A DNA stretch of 64,000 bases from Phymatolithon calcareum (GCA_977006965.1 OZ345376.1:2108001-2172000); one strand, 5' to 3'. Positions 41,739 through 51,952 are shown, counted from the stretch's first letter. Numbers and translations: made by a program. The notes: generated from the letters alone by a model not told the origin.

Positions 41739-41950
41739 GCAATAATATTCGACGTGTTATACTTGCTTGCCGAACTCCATTGATGTATGAGTTTGGCGCC
41801 TTTTACAGTGTTTTTGGGGAGCACAAGGAAGACGATGGTAATATCTAATCTTTCGTGGTGCTCCAATTCAGTACCCTTTAGTTTGTATTGCTAAATTTAG
41901 GTCTAAATCGCAATGGTATATTCTCATCGTCTTTTCTCTCTCAAGTCTTT
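41650..41950. repeat. Repeat X, copy 2 (empty site for hAT copy 1)
   Basis: Reverse complement of 18335-18580 plus 19736-19815. Here GTCAAGGT occurs once and the sequence is continuous where copy 1 carries the 1155-bp hAT. Confidence 0.7.
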
Positions 41951-42858
41951 TTGTGTTGTCCCAACGTGAGGAAAGTCGGCACCTTCCTTAGTCAGAATTA
42001 CATAGTGTCGCGTCGATGGCTCGGGTCATGTTGGTCTCCCCTGCGGGTGTCCATGTCGGCTTCCTCAGGATGCTCTTCAGTATTCTAACTGCCCATTCTC
42101 CTTGACTGCCAATTTCTTCTATTAACTTCGGACGATTTCTAGGCAACTGGCCTACAAACCATCTTGCACAGAGAATTATGTGCCCGCTTTCTTTCATCCT
42201 TACTGCTTGGTGCGGTAGGCCATTCTTGGCAAATATAGTTTTCCTAGCGCGGCGTTCTTCTTGTTGTTCCCAGGCTAGTCAGAGGACACTCCTGTCTTGA
42301 ATATCGGTTGGTGTGCTCGATTTTCGCATGCGATCCAGCGCCTCGACTTCCAGCTCTGCCCCTGCGTCGCGTGTCTCCTCCACAACCTTCCTAAGTCTTC
42401 GCGTTAACTTCGAGAGCAGATGCTGTCGGTGGAACTCCTATGGTTCTATTTGGCACAGCATCATTAGTCTTCTCCAGTGCCGCCCTGCCTACTTTCCAAA
42501 CAGTATCGTTGCGATGTCCTTTTCGACTTGCACTGCTGCTCTCGATACTCGGATCGTGTCAGGAGTTATATGCGCGGCGTACTCGTATACCGGCCTGATG
42601 AATGCTTTGAAAAGCCTGATGCTTTTGAATCGCTCCAGGAGTCGGTGGTCACGAATTTCGTTCTCGTTGATTATCGTACCGAGATATTCTGCCGTGCGTC
42701 TTACTAGAACTTTCTCGTTCGCCAGAAGAAACGGTTGTCTGATCCTTCGATCTGGCAGTATGCCCCACAGTATCGAAGGCACTGTCCAGTCATTGGATGC
42801 CAAAATTGATATCCACAGACACTCAATTTACTATCCACCACGGCGTTGTGCTCCCCAG
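41950..42858 (-). mobile_element. LINE-A copy 3
   Basis: Minus-strand frames include LVRRTAEYLGTIINENEIRD, IRLFKAFIRPVYEYAAHITP and VSRAAVQVEKDIATILFGK. The 3' end is cut short relative to copies 1 and 2, stopping at GTGTTGTCCCAACGTGAGG where repeat X begins. Frameshifts are present. Its 5' part reaches further upstream than in the other copies. Confidence 0.7.
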
Positions 42859-42860
42859 TG

Positions 42861-43275
42861 TAGGGATGAGCATCAACGAGATTCTAAAGTCTGATACCAA
42901 TTTTGATATTGTTATCAAACCTCTGAAATAATATCAGAGGTATGACAAACGATCAGCCAACGTGACTTAGGGTTGATATTCAAGTTTTCCTTTATATATC
43001 AATAATATTGCTCTTCATTTTGTACAATTTGTTCAAAAATAACACCAAGCGGAGTACACGTGTAAAACTGATGATTGTGCAATCTTAATTCCACCAATAG
43101 GTATGTTTCGTCTCTCCAAAAGAGAGATTCTTAAATTTTGAATTGATATTTTCGAATTTATGTTATGATTCGATATCGATGATATTTTGGAAAAAATCTG
43201 ATATTCGTTGATATTGCGAAAATTGGTCTGATATCTGATGTTTCGTTGATATCGAAATATCGATGCTCATTCCTA
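42861..43275. mobile_element. MITE with TAGGGATGAGCATC termini
   Basis: 415 bp, AT-rich, with many TTGATAT words. TIRs are TAGGGATGAGCATC (42861-42874) and GATGCTCATTCCTA (43262-43275), one mismatch. If the element starts at GGG, the flanking TA would be a dinucleotide duplication as in Tc1/mariner; this is not certain. Confidence 0.75.
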
Positions 43276-43608
43276 CCTAGACATGAACATCCCGAACGGA
43301 CCTTGAGAGGGGTAGGGCGTGCCCTCTTGCCGCGCTGGGACTTCGGAGAGGGCCTTCTGCATATTACCCATGATATCCCAGACTATCATTCCTTCAAATT
43401 TTTATCTGAAATTCATCTTTTCGACCACTGTACGTGTACATATGTACCTCGTGTACAATGTATCATAAGCTCTCGCGAGGGCTCCTCGCGAAAACAGGAG
43501 AGGAGAGGGCCTCTCGAGGAAGATGAGGCCCTAAGAGGGCTTTTTTCGGGGAGGGGCCCGATCGGGGTGTTCATGTCTATTCCTACCCCAGTGACATTCA
43601 GTCCGAGA
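43276..43608. other. Spacer with nested CTCGCGAGG-type palindromes
   Basis: Around 43470-43545 short inverted words (CTCGCGAGGGCTCCTCGCGA, GAGAGGGCCTCTC) are clustered. No gene. Confidence 0.4.
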
Positions 43609-43926
43609 AGCCATGCTGGGATGCCAGGGGCGTAGAATATGGCATGACTCGATTCGCCAAACCAGAAGTGAGTGATGCCCACAATCAAAAAAGAATCTGT
43701 CCAGAGCCGACATAAAGAAATACAATAGGGAGCTGAAAACAAGGCCTAAGGATGTCACGGCACCCGCATAGAAAAGTAGCGCCACTATCATCGTTCCAAC
43801 CACGACGGCTATGAGCTTACCATCGAATCTCTGTTTCACGGTTTGCGCCATTTGCAGAAGTCCATATCCTGCAGCACTTGCATGTCTACGACATGATGAC
43901 TCAAGAAATGCCGACGCCATGTCCAA
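43531..43926 (-). CDS. Possible small membrane protein (duplication copy B)
   Basis: 131 codons from ATG 43926. Residues 25-35 are basic/amphipathic (MAQTVKQRFDGK) and are followed by two hydrophobic spans, LIAVVVGTMIVALLFYAGAV and SLGLVFSSLLYFFMSALDRF. The C-terminal third looks untranslated. The homologous frame in copy A (24813-25140) is damaged. Family unknown; it may be the last exon of a longer gene. Support is modest. Confidence 0.35.
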   Translation of the reverse strand: MDMASAFLESSCRRHASAAGYGLLQMAQTVKQRFDGKLIAVVVGTMIVALLFYAGAVTSLGLVFSSLLYFFMSALDRFFFDCGHHSLLVWRIESCHILRPWHPSMASRTECHWGRNRHEHPDRAPPRKKPS

Positions 43927-44632
43927 AATAAATGCTTAACAGCTGCTACCTCGGCTCGAGTAATTCCGAAGAATGGAGAGAATGCATTGCCGCCGGTGAG
44001 CACAGTGATGCGTGATTTCTACAAAGATTTTCGATAGATTCAACAGAACTACGCGTGTGCCAGGATTCTCGCATTCATGCCCGTCATTCCAACATGACTT
44101 CTGCAAAAGTGATATTTGTAAAAGCAGGCGTCGGGCTCGTCCGACGCGATGTGTCACATTGCAAAGTCCGCTGCTGTAATGTATCCAGAACTATATTTCG
44201 AAGCTCCCTCAATCTGGGCATGGCATTGATGGTGTGGCGTTGGGGGCTTTATCATTACAAATCTCCTTACCTCCACTTGGGATTTAGTTGGCACACCAAA
44301 GGATTCTTTGGACTCCGCACCACGAGAGTTTCCGCTTTCTGTCAACTAAAAGGTGGTTTCGGCTTGATTGTAGAATCTTCCCTCCGCAATTTGCGAGCCC
44401 GTAGGCGCCAATGTGAGACCGTGCAGACATATGGGTAATTGGTAATAAATCCACGGCTGCGTTGGATCACGGGCTCGCGACACGCAATTATTTCACTGGG
44501 TGCAGGTGGCCCATTTCGACGTTACCGATATTCCTAATGCCAGGCCACGCAAATCACTACACGGTCAAGGGTTTTAAAAAATGTCCTTGTATCTTCTTCA
44601 GTCCAGAATAAGCAACCTTCATGAATTCATCT

Positions 44633-45361
44633 TCATGCAGCATTCTTCGATAAATCATCGCTTCTCACGCGATAGTCGATAAGCAATTGCAGCACCCACT
44701 TCTCTCCATGCTCGACTTTCTCCGCGAAATGAAGTAGTTCTCTCTTGCTCTCATAAAGCAGTGCGTCCCCAACTTTCGCATCGCATCGCAACCCCACATC
44801 CGGAAACACAGTTGCCCCGCCCGACTCCGCCGCCATGAGGTATACCAGTAGCGTCGCATCTTTTCCGTCAACGTGACGTGCGACGCCCTCACCAGCGAAA
44901 TAGCGCACCGTCGTTACGTCCCTTACTATTATCTCATCTATGCTTGGACGGACCCAAAGTTCCTCCGCGAATCGCGCAGTACGTCCCGGAAAAAAACCAC
45001 AAAGCAGTGGCAATACCGGCTCGAGTGCTGGTCCACACGGATCGACCCCTGTGCGAAACCCGTGCCCGACACCGGAATCGAAGTTTAAGTAATTGTCGCG
45101 TTCCTCAGGCACCGCAGCGAGCTGAGCGTCAATTAGTGCCTCGCATTCCGAGTACGAAAGAAAAGCGGGTAGACGGAGTATTGGTGGAGAATGATGCAGA
45201 ACCTGATGATCAAGTGACTGAGGTATGGCAACACCCCACTGGAGAGAAGAGTGGGTTGGCGTCGCCGCAGGTGCTGCGCAGCAAGAGGCACTTCTTCTGC
45301 TCGATTCCAAGGCGAAGCTCTGTATTGATGAAATGAAAGCGGATGTCATTGAGCTCGCCAT
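44633..45361 (-). CDS. Prolyl 4-hydroxylase-like 2-oxoglutarate/Fe(II) dioxygenase
   Basis: 242 codons. Such enzymes hydroxylate proline or other residues using 2-oxoglutarate, O2 and Fe(II). The P4H fold is recognisable from LRLPAFLSYSECEALIDAQL (residues 62-81) onward. VRYFAGEGVARHVDGKDATL holds the iron ligands H163 and D165; LVYLMAAESGGATVFPDVGL is the conserved middle strand; LLHFAEKVEHGEKWVLQLL gives the third ligand H211 and the 2-oxoglutarate-binding basic residue K221. All four are present, so it is potentially active. The N-terminal 50 residues are low-complexity without a clear signal peptide; an upstream exon is possible. It lies in duplication copy B; copy A is a pseudogene. Substrate unknown. 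Confidence 0.85.
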   Translation of the reverse strand: MASSMTSAFISSIQSFALESSRRSASCCAAPAATPTHSSLQWGVAIPQSLDHQVLHHSPPILRLPAFLSYSECEALIDAQLAAVPEERDNYLNFDSGVGHGFRTGVDPCGPALEPVLPLLCGFFPGRTARFAEELWVRPSIDEIIVRDVTTVRYFAGEGVARHVDGKDATLLVYLMAAESGGATVFPDVGLRCDAKVGDALLYESKRELLHFAEKVEHGEKWVLQLLIDYRVRSDDLSKNAA

Positions 45362-45389
45362 CGACTTGTCGTGCTAGCATTGCCGTGCT

Positions 45390-46008
45390 CAAGGGAGAAG
45401 AAGACTGCTGTCCTCAGCGTGGTCAATCGATGCTCGTGTGTGTATTGCCGAGCCACTTGCCAACACATAACTGGCTGTTATCCGGCCAATGGCTTCCACG
45501 TTGATGGTCAGCTCTGGATACCGGCGTATGGTGCAGACTGACCACAATATGCCGCCAAAACATTTTTTGAGTTGCCCAACTCCCATCCTGATCCTTGTTT
45601 GCGCTGCAGTAGTGCCTGAGGGCACGTTTGTTTGCGGCATTAAGGCAAGTGGCATGGTGACGGGGCACATAGGGGGGAGTGGTGGCTGCTGAGGCAAGGC
45701 CTGACCACTGAATCGTGCTTGAGAAGCATGCGTTCAAAACGTTGGACCAATTTTACTTATGATACAGTACTCCAAAGTGTCGATCGTCCTCCACGAATAG
45801 CCCAGCGCGATGAAGGTGTCTTTGCGCGCAAAGTTAACATGTGCTCGGGTCACATGCAATCGAATCCTGACATGAATATTGAAAGGGTGGTGAGAATTTG
45901 CAAGCCATTCGCCTAGGAACAAATGCGAAACCACGGCGAAGAACGCTTGCTTTCACCATTTTTGCGTTCAATGATCTTCAGAAGTGATGCTTTTCGGGCA
46001 GTCGTCAG
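45390..46008. other. Region upstream of the P4H-like gene, conserved in both duplication copies
   Basis: Aligns with 26557-27130 of copy A. No convincing frame; it may hold the promoter or upstream exons. Confidence 0.35.
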
Positions 46009-46464
46009 CAGGGGTGGCACCAAATCTACTGCTATTGCAGTAAGTCACAAAAAACTGCAATAACAGCTCTATTGCAACAGAGTTCCTTACTGCAGTCATT
46101 ATTGCGACGCAGCGCCTTACTGCAGTTATTGCGTACTAATATTCTTGAATGCAGAGATGAGTCCATAATCTTTCTCAAAGTGAATCAGGCATATTGGAAC
46201 AGTCAGTCTGTCAAATTGGCTATGGCAAAGGCGAAATCTGAGAGAGTCCATCAAGCGTTGCAGGAAAACGAAGAGCACGCTGATCTCGAGGCTTGGTCCT
46301 ACAGATATTGTTTCTCTTCTTGTAGGATCGCTTCATATTGCTGTTGTTGTTGCAAGGCGTTGCTCGATTGCAATAAACATTTCGTTACAAGAAAGTGAAC
46401 CAGTATAACTGATCTATTGCCGAGCGAAGACCAATCCGTAACAGTGAAATTGGTGCCACCCCTG
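46009..46464. mobile_element. hAT-derived MITE (copy 4) in duplication copy B
   Basis: 456 bp. TIRs CAGGGGTGGCACCAAAT and ATTGGTGCCACCCCTG. Flanks are GTCGTCAG (46001-46008) and GCGCTCAG (46465-46472), a degraded 8-bp duplication. Copy A at about 27132-27140 (GGGCGCTCAGC) is the empty site. It contains the last part of a hAT transposase frame (IIFLKVNQAYWNSQSVKLAM). Confidence 0.85.
46170..46310 (+). pseudogene. hAT transposase extreme C-terminus
   Basis: SIIFLKVNQAYWNSQSVKLA followed by an acidic tail matches the end of the transposase frames in hAT copies 1 and 2 (FMKVNRSYWDEQTVKQAM). Only this tail remains. Confidence 0.6.
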
Positions 46465-47259
46465 GCGCTCAGCTTTCGACCAGGCACGTTAACCCATCTA
46501 TTAGGCCTATGTGGAGGGCACACGGTATTCTGCTTCGTATTCCGTCGGCTGATTTCGAATGTCCGGCGGCATCAGCCAGCTTTGACAGAGTCGGGGTTTT
46601 AGTAGACATGTAGCTGGACCTCGCAATCGCGTTAATATTGTTTTCAACCAGCGCCATGACTGTTTGCTGCGCGCCACTACTTTGCAATTCAACGGGCGTG
46701 AGGGGGGAGGTCTCATGGGCAGCCCATCAATGGTTTACGCTCTTCCCTTTGAGGATTGTGCTTATGTACAGTGACCGATGTGTGGATCTGAATCACAAAC
46801 AATCGTTGTGTTCTCCACATGGACAAATGCCGACGTGGCGTTGCGCACGACTGCTGCCAAGTTCACGACATCAGACACTGGGCAGAGAAGTATTGCGGAA
46901 AGGTATCGGCTCGCAGCAAAGCCGAGAACAAGAAAGTTCACAAGAGCTGCTGCGAAGCGAAATAATGAAAATGATCAGGGAAAGTTGCAGGGCGACAGGA
47001 AAAAAAAGATGCAGAAGATTGATGTTCCCCAGTCCAGTCTCCTTTAGTAAAAAGCAAAAAGAGAGTGTCTTGACAAAGGAACTCGCCTAGGCCGGAGAAA
47101 ATTAGAGCCGAGCGGCGTCGGGGTCAGATTTTATTTCACTTCGCCGTTACATAGAAATCACATCAACGGTCCTGAGAACGATATTATGGGCCTCGCCATT
47201 CGTTCCCACAGGTCCAACGAAGCCATCTGAGTAGACCACTGGGGCAGCGACTCGATGTC

Positions 47260-47758
47260 TTCTCTTTCTTGTTTTCTTTATTGCAGAATTATCGCTCACA
47301 CTGAAGGTGAGCTCCTAAACCTGTTCTGCAACAGCATCTCATTATTACAGAAATTTGAGTATAGCTATGGGTGTCTCACGACATAGCTCTTCTACAGTTT
47401 TTGTTCCCACTCTACCAATAAACTAACGTCTGGAGACGAAACATCCACCACACCTTAAAATCAGGTGCTCGGCAGTTTCCTTGGAACCAGAGTTACAGGT
47501 TTTTGCACAATGGGTCGTACGACATTGTGTCTCCATGGCTAAACACGGCCATCATTGGGGTGCAGTCTGCAGTCAGTTGGTGTAACATCGCCTCTGCCCG
47601 TCTGTGCGATATGGGCAGCTCTCGAGGAAGTGTCGGAATGGCGACAGATTCGGCTCGTAAAGACGTCCTAATGATTGATCTCGCTGCCTCGAGTGTCAAA
47701 GAAACCTTCTGATGATCCAGTAGGCTTGATTCGCAAATAGCCCTTTTTCCTATTTGTC
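47260..47758 (-). pseudogene. LINE C-terminal zinc-finger remnant (copy B)
   Basis: Counterpart of 27930-28423, with the same Cys/His-rich stretch and surrounding frames, equally broken. Confidence 0.4.
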
Positions 47759-48137
47759 GACAGCACCATTTCTTGTAATTCCGCAGTGACGTGGTATCCA
47801 GATGTCTTCAACGAAAATCTCCTTGGACATCTAGCACCTTGTGATGAGCCAGCCTCCTTTCGTAACTTGATACAGTACGAAGTACTCCGTCGACCGGAAT
47901 TGCATACCGGACTCTATGTTGAAAGAAGTTTTGGTGTTACCCACAATAGGGCGGCTCTTCTCTTATGCCTGGTATCATATTCTATCTGAGCCCCTAGCTT
48001 GTACTCGATTGTTTTTGACAACTCTTGCTCCGAAGCGTTGCTTCATATTGAAAGAAGGATGTACACAGTGCAACAACCACGTTACCCTCTTAGCGGGGTT
48101 ATTATCTGTTAATCTGTCTAAGCACTACTGGAGCTTC

Positions 48138-48859
48138 GGAGAAAGAAGAAGGCCTGTATTGATTCGCAGAAGGCAAGGCGAAAAGCGGTCGAGTACAAGC
48201 ACCAATAGCCCAGTAGAGGATTGAGATAGAATTACCTTGAATCCTGAGTTTTCTTGTCCGCCATTCTGGTCGGAGTTTCGTGAGCTACACAAAGGTAGGT
48301 AGAATCAGAGGATGCCTTGCCCGTATCTTCGGAAGTCTATGGGGCTTTTAACTAAGAATCCATGTAACAGCCGGGACACAGGAATACGGGGTGGTGAAAA
48401 TTATCAAATCCGCTACGATCCCGGTAGCACCGAGGCCCAGTGCAAGGGATAGCGGATAGAGTACAGACTCTAACAGTATAGCTGTAGTTCGAATTGCGTG
48501 CGTTTTTGGGCAGCTTGGGTGCAAATTTTAGCTTTTCGCTTCCTTCACATCGGATCATGGCCGCAAGAGCAGTGCTTTTCACTCTCGTAAACGATGGTTA
48601 TCATAATATGATAACCAAAATATTATTTTGCACCTAAATTGCCCTTTCTCTGGCGTACTCCGGCTGCAGCGAGAAAGCGCTCACCTCTAAGAGAAGTTGG
48701 CAATCGATTGATCAGAAGGTTCCCAAGCCATTGGCACCATTTTCTTTTCTATGCAGTAGATAGCGGATTTGATAATTTTTCGGGCCCCTTATTATGAAGG
48801 TCATTTTGTCCCCGCTGTTACATGGATTCTTAGTTAAATAAACTTGAATTATAAAAAAA
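48138..48859 (+). mobile_element. LINE-C 3' tail inserted in duplication copy B
   Basis: The 14-bp duplication ACTACTGGAGCTTC is at 48124-48137 and 48860-48873; copy A has one (ACTACCGGAGCTTC) and no insert. The sequence matches the reverse complement of 56152-56400 (GAAGAAGGCCTGTATTGATT, CTACACAAAGGTAGGTAG) and ends GGCTTTTAA / ATAAACTTGAATTATAAAAAAAA, interrupted by a MITE at 48353. Confidence 0.9.
48353..48833. mobile_element. TTAA-type MITE nested in the LINE-C tail
   Basis: 481 bp. TIRs start CTAAGAATCCATGTAACAGC and, after a gap, continue with AAATTATCAAATCCGCTA. TTAA is duplicated at 48349-48352 and 48834-48837. The intact LINE-C at 56170 reads GGCTTTTAAATAAACTTG, the empty site. A 4-bp TTAA duplication is typical of piggyBac-like transposition, though the terminus is not the usual CCC. 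Confidence 0.88.
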
Positions 48860-48896
48860 ACTACTGGAGCTTCTCTATCACATCAACTCGTCTCCA

Positions 48897-49112
48897 TTGC
48901 TCTCTGAGGAGGCCAGGGTCTCCGCGGTTGACGTGGTATTGCGCACCAGGGACTTACGCTGGAACCGGCTCGGACATGTTATGAGACCGGACAAGCACCG
49001 CCCTGTGTGCCAGGCGGCTTTGCAATGCATCCTGGTACCACTAAAATTAATCTTTGGTGACGCCCCGGGTCTGATGGGTAAATCGCCCTCCATCTCACGA
49101 AGGATCGTGTAA
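48897..49112 (+). pseudogene. LINE C-terminal remnant in copy B
   Basis: 71-codon frame with LRTRDLRWNRLGHVMRPDKH, the R-x-L-R-W-x-G-H-V block near the end of many LINE RT proteins. It is shared with copy A (30890-31310), hence older than the duplication. Confidence 0.45.
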
Positions 49113-49453
49113 AGTGGGAGAAATCTAGGCCTTTAAAACATTGCTAGTCGTGGCGGCGGACGACACACTAGGAATTAATGAACAGAAAAAGCTCACCTTC
49201 CTGGCAAACACCTGATTTCAATCAACTGCCGTGCCGTGCCTAGTGGCGGAATTGAAATTAACCCGAGCTTGAAACCTCCTGCATAAAACTACTGTATCTG
49301 CTCCTATCTAAAACAAAGCGCACTTGCGATCACTTCTCACACCTGCCGAATCAACTGCGAGTTACGCCCATACCGCATCGCACACGACAACTGACACCAT
49401 CATGCAGCTACAGCCACGTCCGTGTCAGTCCAAAATTTTCCCTCTTCCTTCCC

Positions 49454-50897
49454 TCAAAGCCTGCTATGCATCCCACCCGCCACAACAACAGTCTCCCCAG
49501 TGATATACCTCGCCTTCTCCGAGCAAAGAAACGCCACAACACCGGAGATATCATCAGGTTCCCCAATTCTCTGCATAGGAATAATCTTCCTAAGTGCGTC
49601 CTCACCACTCCCCTCCCACAAAACCCTACTTAAAATTCGTCCGAATAAGCCCGGGCGCAACCCCAACAACGCGAACCTCAGGCGCCATCTCATTCGCAAG
49701 CACCCTCACAAGCGCATGCAGCGCCGCCTTCATCACCGAGTACAGTCCAATACTCGGCATCGGCGCATACCCCGCAATACTCCCCAGCAACACAACAACA
49801 GCACCATCGGCAAAATGCGGCGAGGCGTCGCGCACGGTCGCCGCCGCCGCCTGCACGTTGAGGGAGAGCATTTTCGAAAAATCCTTCCCAGAACCACGCA
49901 GCGCCGCACCGCGCGACGTCGAGCTCGCCGCGCAGTTTGCCGTGCCGGATCGCGTGCCGCACCAGCTCGCCGCGCGCGGGCGCGTCTTCGGCGTGGCAGG
50001 CGAGGCCGGACGCGGAGTGGCCGAGCTTTTGCAGACGGGATACGGCCGCGGCGACACGGTCTGCAGAGCGCGAGGAGACGACGGCGTGGTAGCCCTGCTC
50101 GCAAAGGGCCCGCGCGCAGGCGAGGCCGATGCCGGACTTCGCACCCGTCAGCAGCGCGACGCGCGCAGATGCCGGCGGGGGCGGGGGCGGGGGCGAGGGG
50201 GGGGTCTGTTGACGACATTGGCGCGGCTCGCGACGACGCTTGGCGAGTTGCCGCGGCTTCTGCGCCTGTTTTGTAACCGCCTTGCAATGATGGTATCGTA
50301 TCTTTCATTGACTCGTGCTGGATGCGTTTTAAAAATGTGCCGTGCAACCAAAGGAATGAATTTTGTGTGTGAGTGTTAGTCGTACCGAGAAATGAGACAA
50401 GAATACATTCATCAGAAGGACGCAATGCAGTGAAAAACTTACCGCGTTCACATCAACGCCGATCGGCTCAACTTTATCAATAACATCTCCACCACCCGCA
50501 GTCACCACAGGAGCAGCACTCACAACTGCCTGCACCGCCTTCTTCGACGCAACGCGCACAACGTCGCTCGGAACATCACTCTCAACCTTTTTCACGCTCG
50601 GCGGCGGCGGCGGAGCCGCCCTTGTCGCCCCGCCACCCGCGCGCGGCGGTGGTGTTGGTGGTGCCGGAGGCGGCGCCCCGCCCCGCCCCCCGTAGCGCGC
50701 GCCACAGCCGGCGGCGGAGGCGCGGCACCCCCGACAGAAGGCACTGGCGATTCCGGCGGCCCCGCCATTGCGGGCGCGTCCATCGTCGGTGCCGGCGGCG
50801 CGGCTCGACCGAACGGCGGAGGAGGTGGCGGCGCCCGTGTGCCGCCACCCGGCATAGGGGCGGCGGTGGCGGCGGGGTCGACATCTCGGCGCCTCAC
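49454..50897 (-). pseudogene. Proline-rich exon spliced to a DHRS4-like short-chain dehydrogenase
   Basis: Exon 1 (50897-50443) is proline-rich (APPPPPPFGRAAPPAPT) and ends KVEPIGVDVNA before GTAAGT; a frameshift near 50690 is needed. A 162-bp intron follows. Exon 2 joins in phase 0 and encodes the Rossmann motif VALLTGAKSGIG, then SLNVQAAAATVRDASPHF, the catalytic Ser (GSIAGY) and YSVMK, then VAPGLIRTNF and IPMQRIGEPDDISGVVAFLC, ending VVAGGMHSRL. SDRs of this type reduce carbonyls with NADPH; DHRS4 enzymes are peroxisomal and end in SRL, a PTS1 signal, as here. Two one-base shifts (near 49900, where the N-A-G motif is lost, and near 49640) break the frame. Pseudogene, or errors in GC-rich sequence. 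Confidence 0.65.
50281..50442 (-). other. 162-bp GT-AG intron
   Basis: Donor GCG|GTAAGTTTTT and acceptor CATTGCAAG|GCGG on the minus strand. The two sides join in phase 0 (VDVNA + AVTKQAQKPRQ), and the intron is AT-richer than both exons. Confidence 0.65.
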
Positions 50898-50899
50898 TC

Positions 50900-51337
50900 T
50901 ACTTCTCGGCTTGCAAACGGATGACCGACTGAGTGACGGCGCTGTCTCTTGCGTGGACTGCCACTGCCGCAGTCAATGCGCTAAGTAGTGGCACGTGTGT
51001 GCCGCATACCGCAGGCTGAGGGCGCCGGAAAGAGGCCGTCAGCGACGGGTGGCGATTGCGTGGCGCATTGCGGTTTGCCGATTTGGGAGATGCGGGGGGG
51101 GGGGGGGAAATTGTATGTTTTTATTTTACAAGCCCTCAACGCCGGTATTCACCAACAACAGAGCAGCTTGGGTCTCAGTAACTACCCTGTGTAACAATTA
51201 TGTTCCCAAATCACAATTGCTGCACTCATCTCCATCATCTCCAACTCTAGTATCCATCACTTGCTACGTTCTTCTTCTTCGCAGTAAAATTTGCCGAGTA
51301 GGGCAAACCTCCGCAGTCGGAGGTCTTCTCGGCGCGC
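50900..51337. other. Spacer with a G13 run
   Basis: Presumed promoter region of the minus-strand proline-rich/SDR gene. A run of about 13 G occurs near 51095-51108. No gene. Confidence 0.35.
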
Positions 51338-51344
51338 TCGCATA

Positions 51345-51715
51345 ACTTTCGGGGGGCTAATAAAGGGAAGCCCTCTCGGGGGACAACTTCTGTGGGCTCT
51401 TAACATCAGGGGGTGTGCTCTTCAACGAGAGCTCGCTCGGGGGACAGCTACAGGTAGGCGCTCTTCAACGAGTGCTCTTTCGGGGGGACAACTTCGGGAG
51501 GCTCTTCAACGAGGCCTCGCTCTCGCTCGCGGGGGCAACTTGGAGGGTGGCGTTCGTCAACGGAGGCTCGCTCGGGGGGACAACTTCGGGGGGCCTTCAA
51601 CGGAAACCCACTTGGGGGGACATCTTGCGCGGCTCCAAAAACGGAACCTCGCTCGGCGGGACAACTTCGGTGGGGACTATCGGCGCGGGTTCCGGTTTCC
51701 GCGTCGGCGACAACT
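51345..51715 (+). repeat. Minisatellite of 41-48 bp units
   Basis: The unit is roughly GGCTCTTCAACGAGNNCTCG-CTCGGGGGGACAACTTC. Landmarks TTCAACG occur at 51421, 51464, 51505, about 51556 (TCGTCAACGG) and 51596, giving spacings of 41-51 bp. In one frame two units read ALFNECSFRGDNFGRLFNEASL-like peptide, loosely recalling pentapeptide repeats, but the unit length is not constant modulo 3, so any coding frame is lost. Confidence 0.7.
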
Positions 51716-51925
51716 AGTCTTGCACCGGGTATGATATCGATGGTTTCATACATTCAGCACGTAGCACGATTTCTGATATTTCGCGTCCGTTCGCGGAATG
51801 TTTCGGGGTCAGCACTCTTCACTTGGTCTTCAGCGGGGCAGCGTTCTTCATCGCGACAACCGATTTCGGCGGATAAGCCGCCAAAATGCGCGCATTCGTC
51901 AAAGCATTCGTCGTGGTCAAAAATA

Positions 51926-51952
51926 CCGGCGCGGGCTACCCGCCCGCGCCGG
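51926..51952. repeat. 27-bp GC palindrome, copy 2
   Basis: CCGGCGCGGGC, TACCC, GCCCGCGCCGG. Its reverse complement with the flanking ATTT matches 38541-38571. Confidence 0.75.

Larger units (their letters stand above)
43609..49222. repeat. Segmental duplication, copy B
   Basis: Partner of 24813-31427 in the same orientation. B-specific insertions are a 456-bp hAT MITE (46009-46464) and a LINE-C tail containing a TTAA MITE (48138-48859). B keeps the prolyl-4-hydroxylase-like gene open. Confidence 0.9.

Noticed and set aside
46638-47090. 150-codon plus-strand ORF shared in part with copy A
   Set aside because: The homologous frame in copy A (27450-27750) is shifted and of different length; conservation is no better in this frame than in the others.
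24813-49222. Tandem gene cluster rather than segmental duplication
   Set aside because: The matching region includes non-coding sequence and broken LINE remnants in the same order, with insertions removed cleanly at TSDs; a shared gene family alone would not give this.
51291-51734. 147-codon Arg/Leu/Gly-rich protein
   Set aside because: The frame is a translation of the minisatellite with changing unit phase; no start context or domain.
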